In this document: in pieces, positions 16,945 to 25,975 of the stretch
Numbering within the stretch: the first letter of the stretch is position 1
How the letters are laid out: every line of letters starts with the position of its first letter
Assembly: GCF_000420705.1 (NCBI RefSeq)
Contig: NZ_ATVL01000009.1
Span: forward strand, 496,001-560,000
Reading direction: 5' to 3'
DNA length: 64,000 nt
Source: Hymenobacter norwichensis DSM 15439
GTDB lineage: Bacteria > Bacteroidota > Bacteroidia > Cytophagales > Hymenobacteraceae
The notes under the pieces: model-generated
What the model was told of the DNA's origin: nothing
The model's database searches: none
What the model saw: only the letters and a program-made list of their open reading frames with translations
Program-made: the position numbers and the translations under genes

Positions 16945-18387
16945 ATGCTTCTCACAATTTCCACCACCCACCAGCCCGCCACCGACCTGGGCTACCTGCT
17001 CCACAAAAACCCGGCGCGGCTGCAATCCGTGGATATTGCCTACGGGCAGGCCCATATCTTCTATTCCGAAGCCACGGCCGAGCGCTGTACCGCCGCCTTG
17101 TTGCTCGACATCGACCCGATTGCGCTGGTGCGCAACCACCGCGGCCCGGCCGGGGAGGGGTTTGCGCTGGAACAATACGTGAACGACCGGCCCTACGCGG
17201 CTTCGTCGTTTCTGAGTACGGCTTTGTCCAAGGCTTTCAATACGGCCATGAACGGCACCTGCAAAGACCGGCCGGAGCTACCCGAAACGTTGCTGCCTTT
17301 GGAGGTAACCGTGGCCGTAATGCCCGCGGCCGGTGCCGAGCAGTTGCACCGCCTTTTCGGGCCCTTGGGCTACGCGGTGGAAACCCAGGCCCATCCGCTC
17401 GACCCCACCATGCCCGACTGGGGCGACAGCCGCTACTACACGCTGCGTCTGCGCCACCCCGGCCTCCGCCTGCGCGACCTGCTGAGCCACCTCTACGTGC
17501 TGATTCCGGTGCTCGACCGCGGCGACAAGCACTACTGGATTGGGCGGTCGGAGGCTGAGAAGCTGCTGCACCGCGGTGGTGAGTGGCTGCCGCAGCACCC
17601 CGAGCGGGAGTTTATCACGCGGCGCTACCTGCGCTTCGCCGAGTTCATCAACCCCACGCTGGAGCGCCTGCTGGCCGGCGAACTGGCCGCCGCCGACGAC
17701 GTTGCCAACGAAGAACTAACTGCCGAAGAAACCACTGACCCCGCAACGGCCACGGCAGATGAAGCCACCGAACCGGCCGCCGCTAAGCACAAGCTGCACG
17801 ATATTCGGCTGGACCGAGTAGCCGAGGAAATCCGGCGCCTGGGGGCCAAGCGGGTACTGGACCTGGGCTGTGGCGAAGGCAAACTACTGCGCCGCCTGCT
17901 CAAGATTCCGCACGTCGAGCATGTGCTGGGCATGGAGGTGTCGCACCAAGAGCTACAGCGGGCCCACGAGCGGCTGCACGTAGCGGAAATGCCGCCGCGC
18001 CAGCGGGAGCGGCTTACGCTGGTGCAGGGCTCCTTGCTCTACCACGACCCGCGCCTGGCTGGCTATGATGCCGCAGCCGTGGTGGAGGTTATCGAGCACT
18101 TAGATGAAAGCCGGCTGGCCGCCTTCGAGCAGGTGGTATTTGCGCGGGCCCGGCCGGGAGCCGTGCTCGTCACAACACCTAACGCCGACTACAACCAGCG
18201 CTACGAAACCCTGTCGGCTGGCCAGTTCCGCCACACCGACCACCGTTTCGAGTGGACCCGGGCGCAGTTTGCCGAGTGGGCCGCGGGCGTGGCCGAGCGC
18301 CACAACTACCGGGTGCGTACCGAGCCGCTAGGGCCGGAATATGAGGAGGTCGGCGCGCCGTCGCAGCTGGCGGTGTTTGAGCGGTAG
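16945..18387 (+). CDS. hen1: 3'-terminal RNA ribose 2'-O-methyltransferase Hen1
   Basis: This is the bacterial Hen1 of 480 residues. The N-terminal half (about 1-240) is the domain that in known systems activates the Pnkp ligase. An acidic, Ala/Thr-rich linker (about 245-280) follows. The C-terminal half is a SAM methyltransferase with VLDLGCGEG for SAM and the metal-binding set EVIEH (E381, E384, H385) plus H433 in the RHTDHRFEW segment. Bacterial Hen1 methylates the ribose 2'-OH at the repaired RNA 3' end so the same cut cannot recur. Its usual neighbour pnkp is present but 7.6 kb downstream rather than adjacent. All catalytic ligands are intact. Confidence 0.95.
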   Translation: MLLTISTTHQPATDLGYLLHKNPARLQSVDIAYGQAHIFYSEATAERCTAALLLDIDPIALVRNHRGPAGEGFALEQYVNDRPYAASSFLSTALSKAFNTAMNGTCKDRPELPETLLPLEVTVAVMPAAGAEQLHRLFGPLGYAVETQAHPLDPTMPDWGDSRYYTLRLRHPGLRLRDLLSHLYVLIPVLDRGDKHYWIGRSEAEKLLHRGGEWLPQHPEREFITRRYLRFAEFINPTLERLLAGELAAADDVANEELTAEETTDPATATADEATEPAAAKHKLHDIRLDRVAEEIRRLGAKRVLDLGCGEGKLLRRLLKIPHVEHVLGMEVSHQELQRAHERLHVAEMPPRQRERLTLVQGSLLYHDPRLAGYDAAAVVEVIEHLDESRLAAFEQVVFARARPGAVLVTTPNADYNQRYETLSAGQFRHTDHRFEWTRAQFAEWAAGVAERHNYRVRTEPLGPEYEEVGAPSQLAVFER

Positions 18388-18570
18388 GCTGGGCGCACGT
18401 TAGGGAGTAGAAGTCTTGATACTGAAAAGCTTAGGAATTCGGTAGGGTAGGAGTCGATAAAAGGCAAGTAACAAGGAATCATAGCAGGTGCGTCTGCTTC
18501 ACTGCGTCTAACACGGCGCCGTATGATTTTTTGCACTTACTTGACAAATTATTGGTTGTTGCCACTACGT

Positions 18571-20580
18571 ATGAAGGGCTTGTTGACGTTGTTTTTAGTG
18601 GGGTGCTGGCTGATGGGGTACGCGCAGGTGCCAGCCACCCCGCAAGTGTACGCGAATCCGCAGGCGGGCTACCAGCTCACGTACCCGCAGGCGTGGCAAC
18701 TGCGCCAAAACGCCAGTAAAACCGAAACGACTTTCTTTGCCGGCGATACCTCGAAACTCGCCCCGGCGGTGGTACTGATTGTGCGGCTGTTGCCCGAGCA
18801 ACCCCCAAATCTATTGGCCCGAAATCAGCAGGATTCACTGTGGCGCAGTGTCCGGCGCTTGCCCCGTTCCCAGGTGTTGCGCCTCGACCAGCATGACGCC
18901 GGCAGCTACCAGGAGCTGCGCTACGATTACACTTTCGCCTCGGACTCAATAGGCGCTACCCGTGTGCATGTGCTGGGGCGCCGGGTATGGCGCGGCAACC
19001 AAGAGTTTCAGTTGGAATACTGGGCCACAGTCGGGCAGGAGGGCCGCGCCCTGGCCGAAGGGCAGCAGGTGGTGGATTCGTTTGGGTTTACCAACCAGCC
19101 AGCCGGCCGCTACCCCGCCGGGCAGCAGTGCGACGACAAGATGTACGGCATTGCGGCCCTGCGCTACGTCAACGATATTTGGGAGGACGACTGCCGCACG
19201 ATTCACGAGTTTTCCGTGACGGACCCGTCCGCCTCGCCCAAAATTCACCGGCAGGTGCTGCCGTTTCAGTCGTACGCGCTGGCCAAGGGCTTCGACAACT
19301 GCCTGTACTCGGTGACCAAGGCCCCCACCAACGCCCCCGAATACGTGTACCGCTACAACCCCACCACCCGGCAGGGCGAGTACACCCCCTGGCAACTGCC
19401 GGCCCAGGGCCCGGAAACCGTCTGGATTTCGGCCGCCACCGACGAGCGGGGCGACTTGTATTTCAGTACCGCCGACGCCAGCCAGCTGGTGAAAGTTAGC
19501 CCCGCCGACAACTCCGTAACCGTAATTTGGGCCACCGACCCCGTGCGGCAGGCGTCCTACTACTCAACTATCGGGTTTGCGGGGGCAGGTTCGCACGGCA
19601 ATTTCTGCCTCGACGATGCCAATACACTCTACCAGATATACAGCACCGATGGCTCCCTGATAAAGGTGGACCTGAACACCCGGCAGCCCGCCCCCGAAAT
19701 GATTTCTCTGGATGGCCTGCCCGAGAAAGGCGGCTACAGCGACGTGCTGCTGCAAATCGACAAAGCCGGCCGCCGCCGCTTGTTTCTGGCCGGGCCCAAT
19801 TCTTTGTACCGGGTGGATTTGGAGCGGCGCGAGGCCTACCGGGTGCGCAGCGGCATCTATACCGATTTGGCGGGCTGCAACCTGTTTCAGGTCCCCGACC
19901 CCGATGCCCGGCCAGCTGGGCAAAGCGTTCCGGCCATGCCTACGGCCGCAGCGCTGCCCCCGGCGCCGGCCGTGTGGCGTGGGCGCGTGCTCGATGCCGC
20001 TACGTTGAAGCCCTTGCCGCAGGCCCAGTTGCGCCTGCACTTGGCTAGTGGTAGCGGCGGCTTCGGTCCTGCTGCGTCACTGGCGCCCGATGGGTCATTT
20101 GCCGTGCCGGTGCAGGCCAACAAGGACTACGCTGCGCGGGTGCGCCTGGTGGGCTACCTCACCACCGACAGCACCTACCGGACGCTGGCGGGGCCTTACA
20201 TGCAGGATATTTTGCTTCGGCCCTTCACGGTGGGCACCACGTTGCGGCTGGATAACGTGCAATTCGAGCAGGGCACCACCCGGCTGCTGCCGGCGGCCTA
20301 CCCAGCCCTGGATGAACTGCTGGCCATCCTGAAAGAAAACCCCAAGCTTACCATTGAGCTGCGCGGGCACACCGACAACGTGGGCCCCGCCGAGAAAAAT
20401 CAGATTCTGAGTGAGCAGCGCGTGACGGCCATTCGGCTTTACCTCATCGGTTTGGGCATCGTGCCGAAGCGCATCAGAGGGGTAGGGCTAGGCGGTACCC
20501 AGCCCCGCGCCAGCAACGACCGGGAAATTACCCGCCAACTCAACCGCCGCGTGGAATTTCGGATAACGGGTGTCCAGTAA
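18571..20580 (+). CDS. OmpA-family outer-membrane-associated protein
   Basis: From ATG 18571 (MKGLLTLFLVGCWLMGYAQ) there is a standard signal peptide; an upstream ATG at 18523 would bury it, so it is not preferred. The long middle region is beta-propeller-like (repeated short blocks such as VYRYNPTTRQGEYTPW and LIKVDLNTRQ). A carboxypeptidase-regulatory-like domain follows (GRVLDAATLKPLPQAQLRL). The C-terminal 110 residues are an OmpA domain (IELRGHTDNVGPAEKNQILS to QLNRRVEF), which binds peptidoglycan. It probably anchors a periplasmic complex to the cell wall. It lies between hen1 and the S8-type protease gene without obvious link to either. Confidence 0.85.
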   Translation: MKGLLTLFLVGCWLMGYAQVPATPQVYANPQAGYQLTYPQAWQLRQNASKTETTFFAGDTSKLAPAVVLIVRLLPEQPPNLLARNQQDSLWRSVRRLPRSQVLRLDQHDAGSYQELRYDYTFASDSIGATRVHVLGRRVWRGNQEFQLEYWATVGQEGRALAEGQQVVDSFGFTNQPAGRYPAGQQCDDKMYGIAALRYVNDIWEDDCRTIHEFSVTDPSASPKIHRQVLPFQSYALAKGFDNCLYSVTKAPTNAPEYVYRYNPTTRQGEYTPWQLPAQGPETVWISAATDERGDLYFSTADASQLVKVSPADNSVTVIWATDPVRQASYYSTIGFAGAGSHGNFCLDDANTLYQIYSTDGSLIKVDLNTRQPAPEMISLDGLPEKGGYSDVLLQIDKAGRRRLFLAGPNSLYRVDLERREAYRVRSGIYTDLAGCNLFQVPDPDARPAGQSVPAMPTAAALPPAPAVWRGRVLDAATLKPLPQAQLRLHLASGSGGFGPAASLAPDGSFAVPVQANKDYAARVRLVGYLTTDSTYRTLAGPYMQDILLRPFTVGTTLRLDNVQFEQGTTRLLPAAYPALDELLAILKENPKLTIELRGHTDNVGPAEKNQILSEQRVTAIRLYLIGLGIVPKRIRGVGLGGTQPRASNDREITRQLNRRVEFRITGVQ

Positions 20581-20896
20581 GTAGCCGGTACTTCTTGGGC
20601 AGAAACCCAGGCTGCAAAGTAAGCAGCCGGTTTTGCCGTGTCGGTGGTTTAGGTAACACATTGATAGTAAAGCTATTGGAGCAGTGATTTATCGGCAGGC
20701 GTATCAGCTAGGCGTGGTAGTGGGCAACAGTCAAGCAGGAACATAGTAGCGCAAGGTTTCAGTCCGAGAATCCTTTGAAGGTGCCAAGTGTATAAACAAT
20801 CTTATACGCATTTGATTTTATTTATATAATGACATTATTTATAAATATACTTATACCTTGTGGCGTACAATCATTTCATCTATCTCCCACACCTAC
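20581..20896 (+). other. Intergenic region with weak terminator and AT-rich promoter zone
   Basis: No gene is supported. A small hairpin GGCTGC/GCAGCC with trailing GGTTTT lies at about 20609-20634 and may terminate the OmpA-like gene. The AT-rich zone at about 20810-20865 has an imperfect inverted repeat (TTTATATAATG / CATTATTTATAAA) and a TATACCTTG element. It is the probable promoter zone of the protease gene. Confidence 0.4.
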
Positions 20897-23512
20897 ATGA
20901 AAAAAACAGTACTCCAACTGGGCAGGCTAGTCGCTTGTACCAGCTTGCTGTTCGGCACCCTCACCAGCAGCTACGCGCAACAGGGTAAGGCAAAAGAACA
21001 GAAGTTCAAGGCGACCCTTGAGCTACGTGAGCTAGCCAATAAATCCACTACAGCATCCCGTACGACCATTGGTGGTGGGTTGCAGAAAGCAGACCTGTTA
21101 CAGGTTAGAAACGGGTACGTGGTAATTGATGCCGCCTCCGAGCAGGCCGATGGCCGCGCGTTGCTCAAAACCCTGCAAAAGCTGGGGCTGAAAAACGGCG
21201 CAGTGTTTGGCCGGATGGTATCGGGTGAGTTCCCCATCGATAAAATCGACCAGCTGGAGCAGATTAACACGCTGCACCAGGTTGCGCCATCTTACCAGCC
21301 CATGCACAACGTGGGCGCCGTAACGTCGGAAGGCGACAAGGCCATGGGCTCTGACAAAGCCAAAACCACTTACAACGTAACGGGCTCAGGCTCGAAAGTG
21401 GGCGTACTTTCCGACACCTACGGCGCCATTGCCGGCGGGCCTGCCGCGGGCGTAGCCTCCGGCGACCTGCCCAACGACGTGCAGGTGCTCCTAGACCTGC
21501 CTACCGGTTCAGATGAAGGCCGCGCCATGGCCGAAATCGTGCACGACGTGGCGCCGGACGCCAAAATTGCTTTTCACACAGCATTTGCGGGTCAGGCTTC
21601 TTTCGCTAGCGGCATTGTACAGCTGGCCAACTCCGGCTGCAACGTCATCGTCGACGACGTTATCTATCTGGACGAGCCGATGTTCCAGGACGGCATTATT
21701 GCCCAGGCCGTTGACCAAGTGGTGGCTCGTAATGTATCGTACTTCAGCTCGGCTGGTAATCAGGCCAACAAGTCGTACCAAGCACCTTTCCGCAATTCCG
21801 GAGAATCCATTATTGTGGATGGGGTGAATTACGGGGAGGCACATAACTTCAGAACAGACGGGACAGTAGATACCCGGCAAACCGTTACGATTCCAGCGGG
21901 TGGCAATGTTCGGTTGGCGTTGCAGTGGGCTGACCCATTCTTCTCGGTTAGCGGTGGCGCCGGCGCCCGGACTAACCTCAACGTTCTGGTGTACTTCAAC
22001 GGGGCCCTGCTGACCAACCTGTCTCGGCTGGGCAACAACATTGGCGGCGACCCATCCGAAATTCTGAGCCTGACGGCTGCTGGTGGCGCAACAATTGAAA
22101 TTGCTATTACAAAAACGGCTGGTCCTGATCCGGCTGTAATAAAGTACGTTGACTTCGGAAGCTCCGTAATCACAGAGTACGCTACCAACAGCTCCACCTC
22201 GTACGGCCACAACAACTCGGCCGGCGCGGTAGCCACTGGCGCCAGCGCGTGGTTCAACACGCCAGCCTTCAATACCAACCTGACTCGTCCGGTTGTCAAC
22301 GGCTTCTCGGCACTGGGTGGCACGCCGGTATTTATTACGACGGCGGGCGTAGACACGGGCTATGACCCGAGCAAAATCCGCCGCAACATTGCCGTGGTAG
22401 GCCCAGATGGCGGCAACAACACATTCTTCGGGGCCGATACGCCAGCCGATGCGGATAACCTCCCCAACTTCTTCGGTACCTCGGCCGCCGCGCCACACGT
22501 AGCCGCCGTGGCTGCCCTCATGCAGCAGTCTGCGGGCAACACGCTCACGCCTAAGGCCATTGAGGATGCGCTGACCAGCACGGCTCTCGACATGGATGAC
22601 CCCTTCACTACTGGCTTCGATACCGGCTACGATTTGCGCACGGGCTTCGGCTTCGTACGGGCCGAGCAGGCCATTGCCGCCGTAGCTAATCCCTGCCTAA
22701 ACGACGTAACGCCGCCTACTATCCTGGCCGCGGGCTTTATTGTGGGTTTGGAAGCTGATGGTACGCGCACCATTGAAGCCGCCGACGTGGATTACGGCAG
22801 CACAGACAACTGCGGCATTGCCTCGATGACGCTCGACAAAACCCGCTTCACCTGCGCCAACATCGGCCCCAACCAGGTAACTATCACCGTGCGTGATAAT
22901 GCCGGCAACTCGGCCTCGCAGACCGTCACGGTATTTGTGGTGGATAACACGGCGCCGCGTATTCTGGCTGCCGGCTTCCAGACGCAGCTGCAAAACGGCA
23001 CCCGCACCATTCAGGTTGCCGATATTGACTACGGCAGCACCGACAACTGCGGTATTGCCTCAGTACGCATTAGCCCGAGCACCTTCACCTGCGCCAACGT
23101 GGGCCCCAACCCAGTGACCATCACCGTAACTGACAACTCCGGCAACGTGGCTACGCAGACCGTGACGGTTATCATCCAAGCCGATGCCACCTGTACCAGC
23201 AGCATTGCTAGCCGCGGCAGCAACGCTACGTCGGGTGCTAGCCTTAGCAACGAAAGCCAGCTGCAAGCCTATCCGAACCCGGTAACCGACCAGGCTACCG
23301 TGTCGTTCCGCCCCACGCAGGCCGGTACGGCCCAGGTGAAAGTCTACAACCAATTGGGTGTGCTAGTGGCTACGCTTTACGACGGCCAAGTGGAAGCCAG
23401 CCGCCTCTACAGCGCTACGCTGAACGGTGCTCCACTGGCTGCCGGCGTGTACAACTGCCAGCTCATCACCAACGGCAAGGTGACCAACCAGCGCCTGCTC
23501 GTGAGCAAGTAA
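20897..23512 (+). CDS. Secreted S8-type peptidase with HYR repeats and type IX sorting tail
   Basis: The 871-residue product has a signal peptide (cleaved near SSYAQ, residue 28). The subtilisin-like domain shows the Asp site (GVLSDTYG, D173) and Ser site (FFGTSAAAPH, S529). The usual His-Gly-Thr motif is missing; in its place is SDEGRAMAEIVHD (E207, H216), as in a distinct subgroup of these proteins. Two HYR-like domains of about 79 residues follow in tandem (each with YGSTDNCGIAS and FTCANxGPNxVTITV). The tail (LQAYPNPVTDQATVSF to RLLVSK) is a type IX sorting signal. Surface or secreted proteolysis is likely, with the active-site variation unresolved. Confidence 0.85.
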   Translation: MKKTVLQLGRLVACTSLLFGTLTSSYAQQGKAKEQKFKATLELRELANKSTTASRTTIGGGLQKADLLQVRNGYVVIDAASEQADGRALLKTLQKLGLKNGAVFGRMVSGEFPIDKIDQLEQINTLHQVAPSYQPMHNVGAVTSEGDKAMGSDKAKTTYNVTGSGSKVGVLSDTYGAIAGGPAAGVASGDLPNDVQVLLDLPTGSDEGRAMAEIVHDVAPDAKIAFHTAFAGQASFASGIVQLANSGCNVIVDDVIYLDEPMFQDGIIAQAVDQVVARNVSYFSSAGNQANKSYQAPFRNSGESIIVDGVNYGEAHNFRTDGTVDTRQTVTIPAGGNVRLALQWADPFFSVSGGAGARTNLNVLVYFNGALLTNLSRLGNNIGGDPSEILSLTAAGGATIEIAITKTAGPDPAVIKYVDFGSSVITEYATNSSTSYGHNNSAGAVATGASAWFNTPAFNTNLTRPVVNGFSALGGTPVFITTAGVDTGYDPSKIRRNIAVVGPDGGNNTFFGADTPADADNLPNFFGTSAAAPHVAAVAALMQQSAGNTLTPKAIEDALTSTALDMDDPFTTGFDTGYDLRTGFGFVRAEQAIAAVANPCLNDVTPPTILAAGFIVGLEADGTRTIEAADVDYGSTDNCGIASMTLDKTRFTCANIGPNQVTITVRDNAGNSASQTVTVFVVDNTAPRILAAGFQTQLQNGTRTIQVADIDYGSTDNCGIASVRISPSTFTCANVGPNPVTITVTDNSGNVATQTVTVIIQADATCTSSIASRGSNATSGASLSNESQLQAYPNPVTDQATVSFRPTQAGTAQVKVYNQLGVLVATLYDGQVEASRLYSATLNGAPLAAGVYNCQLITNGKVTNQRLLVSK

Positions 23513-23559
23513 GCAACGGCACGCGGGTTGTTCTTAATACGCCCGTTTAGCAGTTATTA

Positions 23560-23607
23560 CTCACAAAAAAAGGGAATGAAGCCTGGCTTCATTCCCTTTT
23601 TTGTGAG
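23560..23607. terminator. Long hairpin terminator between convergent genes
   Basis: Arms CTCACAAAAAAAGGGAATGA and complement meet at a tiny CCTGG loop. The stem has A7 and T6 runs in opposite orientation and lies between the protease gene (+) and the gene ending at 23663 (-), so it works for both. Confidence 0.85.
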
Positions 23608-23662
23608 GTAAGCAGTAATCAGCCAGCGTAATGGCCGCTGCTATACCGTCCGCGAGGTAGGC

Positions 23663-24742
23663 CTACTCGTAATACTGATATAAGTAGCGATAAAAAACAG
23701 GTTTCTCACTACGAGCATTCGAGGTTTCGCCCTGAAGCAGACCAGAGGGCAGATAAGAGAATACGGTGTAAGATGTTTGCGTGGGAGTTTGAAGACCGAA
23801 AGTGGTAAGCTCAGAGCCAATCAGTTGATTGATAATATTATACGAATACTTGGTCATCGTTTCAGAGAATTGCCCCTGCTGATTTAGCCGCTGCCGATTG
23901 GTGTGTTGTACCACTCGATTGTGGATATCATAACGCCACCACTGTCTGGGAACAAGCCCTTGCGTATGGCGCATAGCAGATACCAACTGTTTGTAAGTGA
24001 GTGTCTTGATTTTGAATTTTATAAACGCGCTGATCTTTTGCAGCCGGGCTGCTTTCGCGAGGTCCAACTCCCCGGTTTCGTAGAGGCGGCCTTGGCGGCT
24101 TAGCCGGTACGTAGCAGTACTACTCAGCAACTGACCCGAATAGGTATACCGGGAGTGCAATAGCAGTACCGTATCCGGGTGGGGAGTATAGCGCGTAGTG
24201 CGCTGGTACGCTTTCAATCCCGTTACTGCCTCCCCGGTGAGAGTGCGCTGGGTGCGGGTTTCCTTTATCAACGTGTCAGCCCGCTGCTCTAAAGTAGTTT
24301 CGCTGATAGTGAACAACTTGCCATTAGGCCGCAACCCTTGGTGGGTGCTGCTGCCCAATTCTGGGTTATAGTTGAAGAGGTAGGAGTACACCAAGTTTGG
24401 GGTTGGGTATAGAACAAGACTAACGCAATGTCCCTGTGCATCGTAGCTCCATTGCTGGTGGGCGTGCGGGGGCAAATAGGTATCAAGCCGCAAAAAACGC
24501 CCCGCCGTATCTATCTCCTGGTATGACACCGTATCCCGGACGTCGCCCTCCCCATTCAGCCGGACCTTTACTATGGACCGGACGCGGGTGCGCCTATATA
24601 GGTTGCGGGTTACGGAGTCGGGTGAAATGGTAAGCAGCTCCACTGGCTCATCGGCCCCCGCCGATATGGTTTGGGCTACGCCAGCTAAAGGAAGGCTCAG
24701 GCACTGGACGCCCACTATGGCAGCCACTACAGGAATGCGCAT
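23663..24742 (-). CDS. Secreted hypothetical protein with YD-like repeats
   Basis: From ATG 24742 (MRIPVVAAIVGVQCLSLPLAGVAQ) the 359-residue product has a signal peptide. An upstream in-frame start at 24778 would precede the signal and is not preferred. The mature part has many Tyr-rich beta strands of the kind HQQWSYDAQGHCVSL, SRYTYSGQLLSST, WWRYDIHNRVVQHTN and TKYSYNIINQLIGSE. They resemble short YD/RHS-type repeats, but without a toxin tail or core motif. No family is assigned. It is divergent from the gene at 24949. Confidence 0.65.
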   Translation of the reverse strand: MRIPVVAAIVGVQCLSLPLAGVAQTISAGADEPVELLTISPDSVTRNLYRRTRVRSIVKVRLNGEGDVRDTVSYQEIDTAGRFLRLDTYLPPHAHQQWSYDAQGHCVSLVLYPTPNLVYSYLFNYNPELGSSTHQGLRPNGKLFTISETTLEQRADTLIKETRTQRTLTGEAVTGLKAYQRTTRYTPHPDTVLLLHSRYTYSGQLLSSTATYRLSRQGRLYETGELDLAKAARLQKISAFIKFKIKTLTYKQLVSAMRHTQGLVPRQWWRYDIHNRVVQHTNRQRLNQQGQFSETMTKYSYNIINQLIGSELTTFGLQTPTQTSYTVFSYLPSGLLQGETSNARSEKPVFYRYLYQYYE

Positions 24743-24823
24743 AACAACTATCAGATATAAATAATGAGCATGCGCCACGTCGGCAGATGCCTTTCAAACC
24801 TACACGTTGTAACTCAACTTTGC

Positions 24824-24841
24824 TGCATCTGGCCAGATGCA
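24824..24841. promoter_or_regulatory. 18-bp perfect palindrome in a divergent promoter region
   Basis: TGCATCTGGCCAGATGCA is a perfect palindrome. The half-site CCAGATGCA occurs again at 24892-24900. Both lie between divergent genes starting at 24742 (-) and 24949 (+). It resembles a dimeric repressor operator; the protein is unknown. Confidence 0.4.
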
Positions 24842-24948
24842 CGTATTCTGATGCAAGTTCATAATAAGCTAGCCACACTAATCCACCCCAACCAGATGCA
24901 GCCGGCTAGCGTTTCAGAAGTTGTGTTTCATTATTCTCGCTTCCACTT

Positions 24949-25389
24949 ATGATAACGTTGCTCGTGCGCCCGCTCCTTTGGTCTGTTCTGGCATTTGCGG
25001 CGCCCGCAGCTACTGGCGTGCAAAACTGGATGGGCACTTACCAATACGAGGAAAAACCTGTGAAAGCCCTGGCTGGCTACAGTATGGCCATGATGTGGAA
25101 ACTCAGTCTGCAACCACAGGACAGCAGAGCCCTCGGTGGGCTGCTTAGTGTGGAAGGCCAGCAAACATACATGAAACTGAAAGTGCGGGGCACGGGGAGT
25201 GCTCAGGACGCTCAAATCACCTTCCTGCAACTGGTAGACGGCAACGACTACCAGCAGTTCAAGCCCGGCGACGTGCTGTTCCGCTTGCGCAAAGACCCGA
25301 AAGGTGCCACCCGAACGTATTGGGGCAAGCTTCAGCCACGTTTATCGGAAACCTATAAGGATGGACAAATAAGCTTCATGCGGAAGTAG
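24949..25389 (+). CDS. Secreted small protein, DUF5991-like
   Basis: The product is 146 residues with a hydrophobic N-terminus (MITLLVRPLLWSVLAFAAPA) acting as signal peptide. The mature part starts NWMGTYQYEEKPVKALAGYS, and later has VLFRLRKDP, TYWGKLQP. This resembles small periplasmic proteins annotated as DUF5991, from memory and not confirmed. No catalytic motif is seen. It is transcribed alone and its promoter region holds repeated CAGATGCA sites. Confidence 0.65.
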   Translation: MITLLVRPLLWSVLAFAAPAATGVQNWMGTYQYEEKPVKALAGYSMAMMWKLSLQPQDSRALGGLLSVEGQQTYMKLKVRGTGSAQDAQITFLQLVDGNDYQQFKPGDVLFRLRKDPKGATRTYWGKLQPRLSETYKDGQISFMRK

Positions 25390-25454
25390 GCGAGATAAGT
25401 AAATAATGCTGCTGAATCATAGCGCCAAAACCGTGTGAAAAATAGCGTTTTAAT

Positions 25455-25899
25455 TCAAGTACGTAGTTGTCTAGCTTCCTCGCGCCAGTTGTAAAGTCCA
25501 TTGTCTTCAAAAACGCCACCTTGTAGAAACCGATTGAGAAAGACAGCCAGCGAAGTGGTTAGTGTAACATTCATATTATGAATACGATAGTGTTCCGGAA
25601 CGTCACCTAGCTCAACCTCCCATAAGTCGCAGTAGATAAGGTATTCCGCCAAGTAAAAATGTTTGGGTTTTAGCTGTGATTTTTGGTCTAATATTTCCTC
25701 TAGCAGAATCATTTGGAATTCGTTCTCAGCGGAGTGAAACCCATTGCAAAAAGTAGAACGTTTTGAAATCGGCGGGGAGAACTAGGGCCATTTCCTGTTC
25801 AAACTGCTGAATCAGCTGCTCACTCGCGCCGGGATACAGCGTAATATCCGTTTGGTTCAGGTTAGCTTTGAGCGTCGATAGTAACTCGTGAATTGTCAT
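25455..25899 (-). pseudogene. SUKH (SMI1/KNR4)-family gene broken by a one-base frameshift
   Basis: The first part starts at 25899 (MTIHELLSTLKANLNQTDIT) and reads to LPADFKTFYF, then runs into a TGA at 25726. Removing one base from the A5 run on the plus strand (25748-25752) joins it to a frame that continues CNGFHSAENEFQMILLEEI and ends at 25455. The rejoined product of about 147 residues has the SUKH signature (LPxDFKxF then NG). SUKH proteins are mostly immunity proteins against nuclease and other polymorphic toxins. The shift may be real or a homopolymer base-calling error. It is divergent from pnkp, 76 bp apart. Confidence 0.75.
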
Positions 25900-25975
25900 G
25901 GAGTTTTGCTTGGATTTGGCAGCAAGAAGCCTGTTATAGCGTGACTATCTGCACTTGATATTCCTTTATATTCCA

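Noticed and set aside
21509..22498. Antisense frame of 329 codons in the protease gene
   Set aside because: No recognisable domain; sense frame has signal peptide, catalytic motifs and sorting tail.
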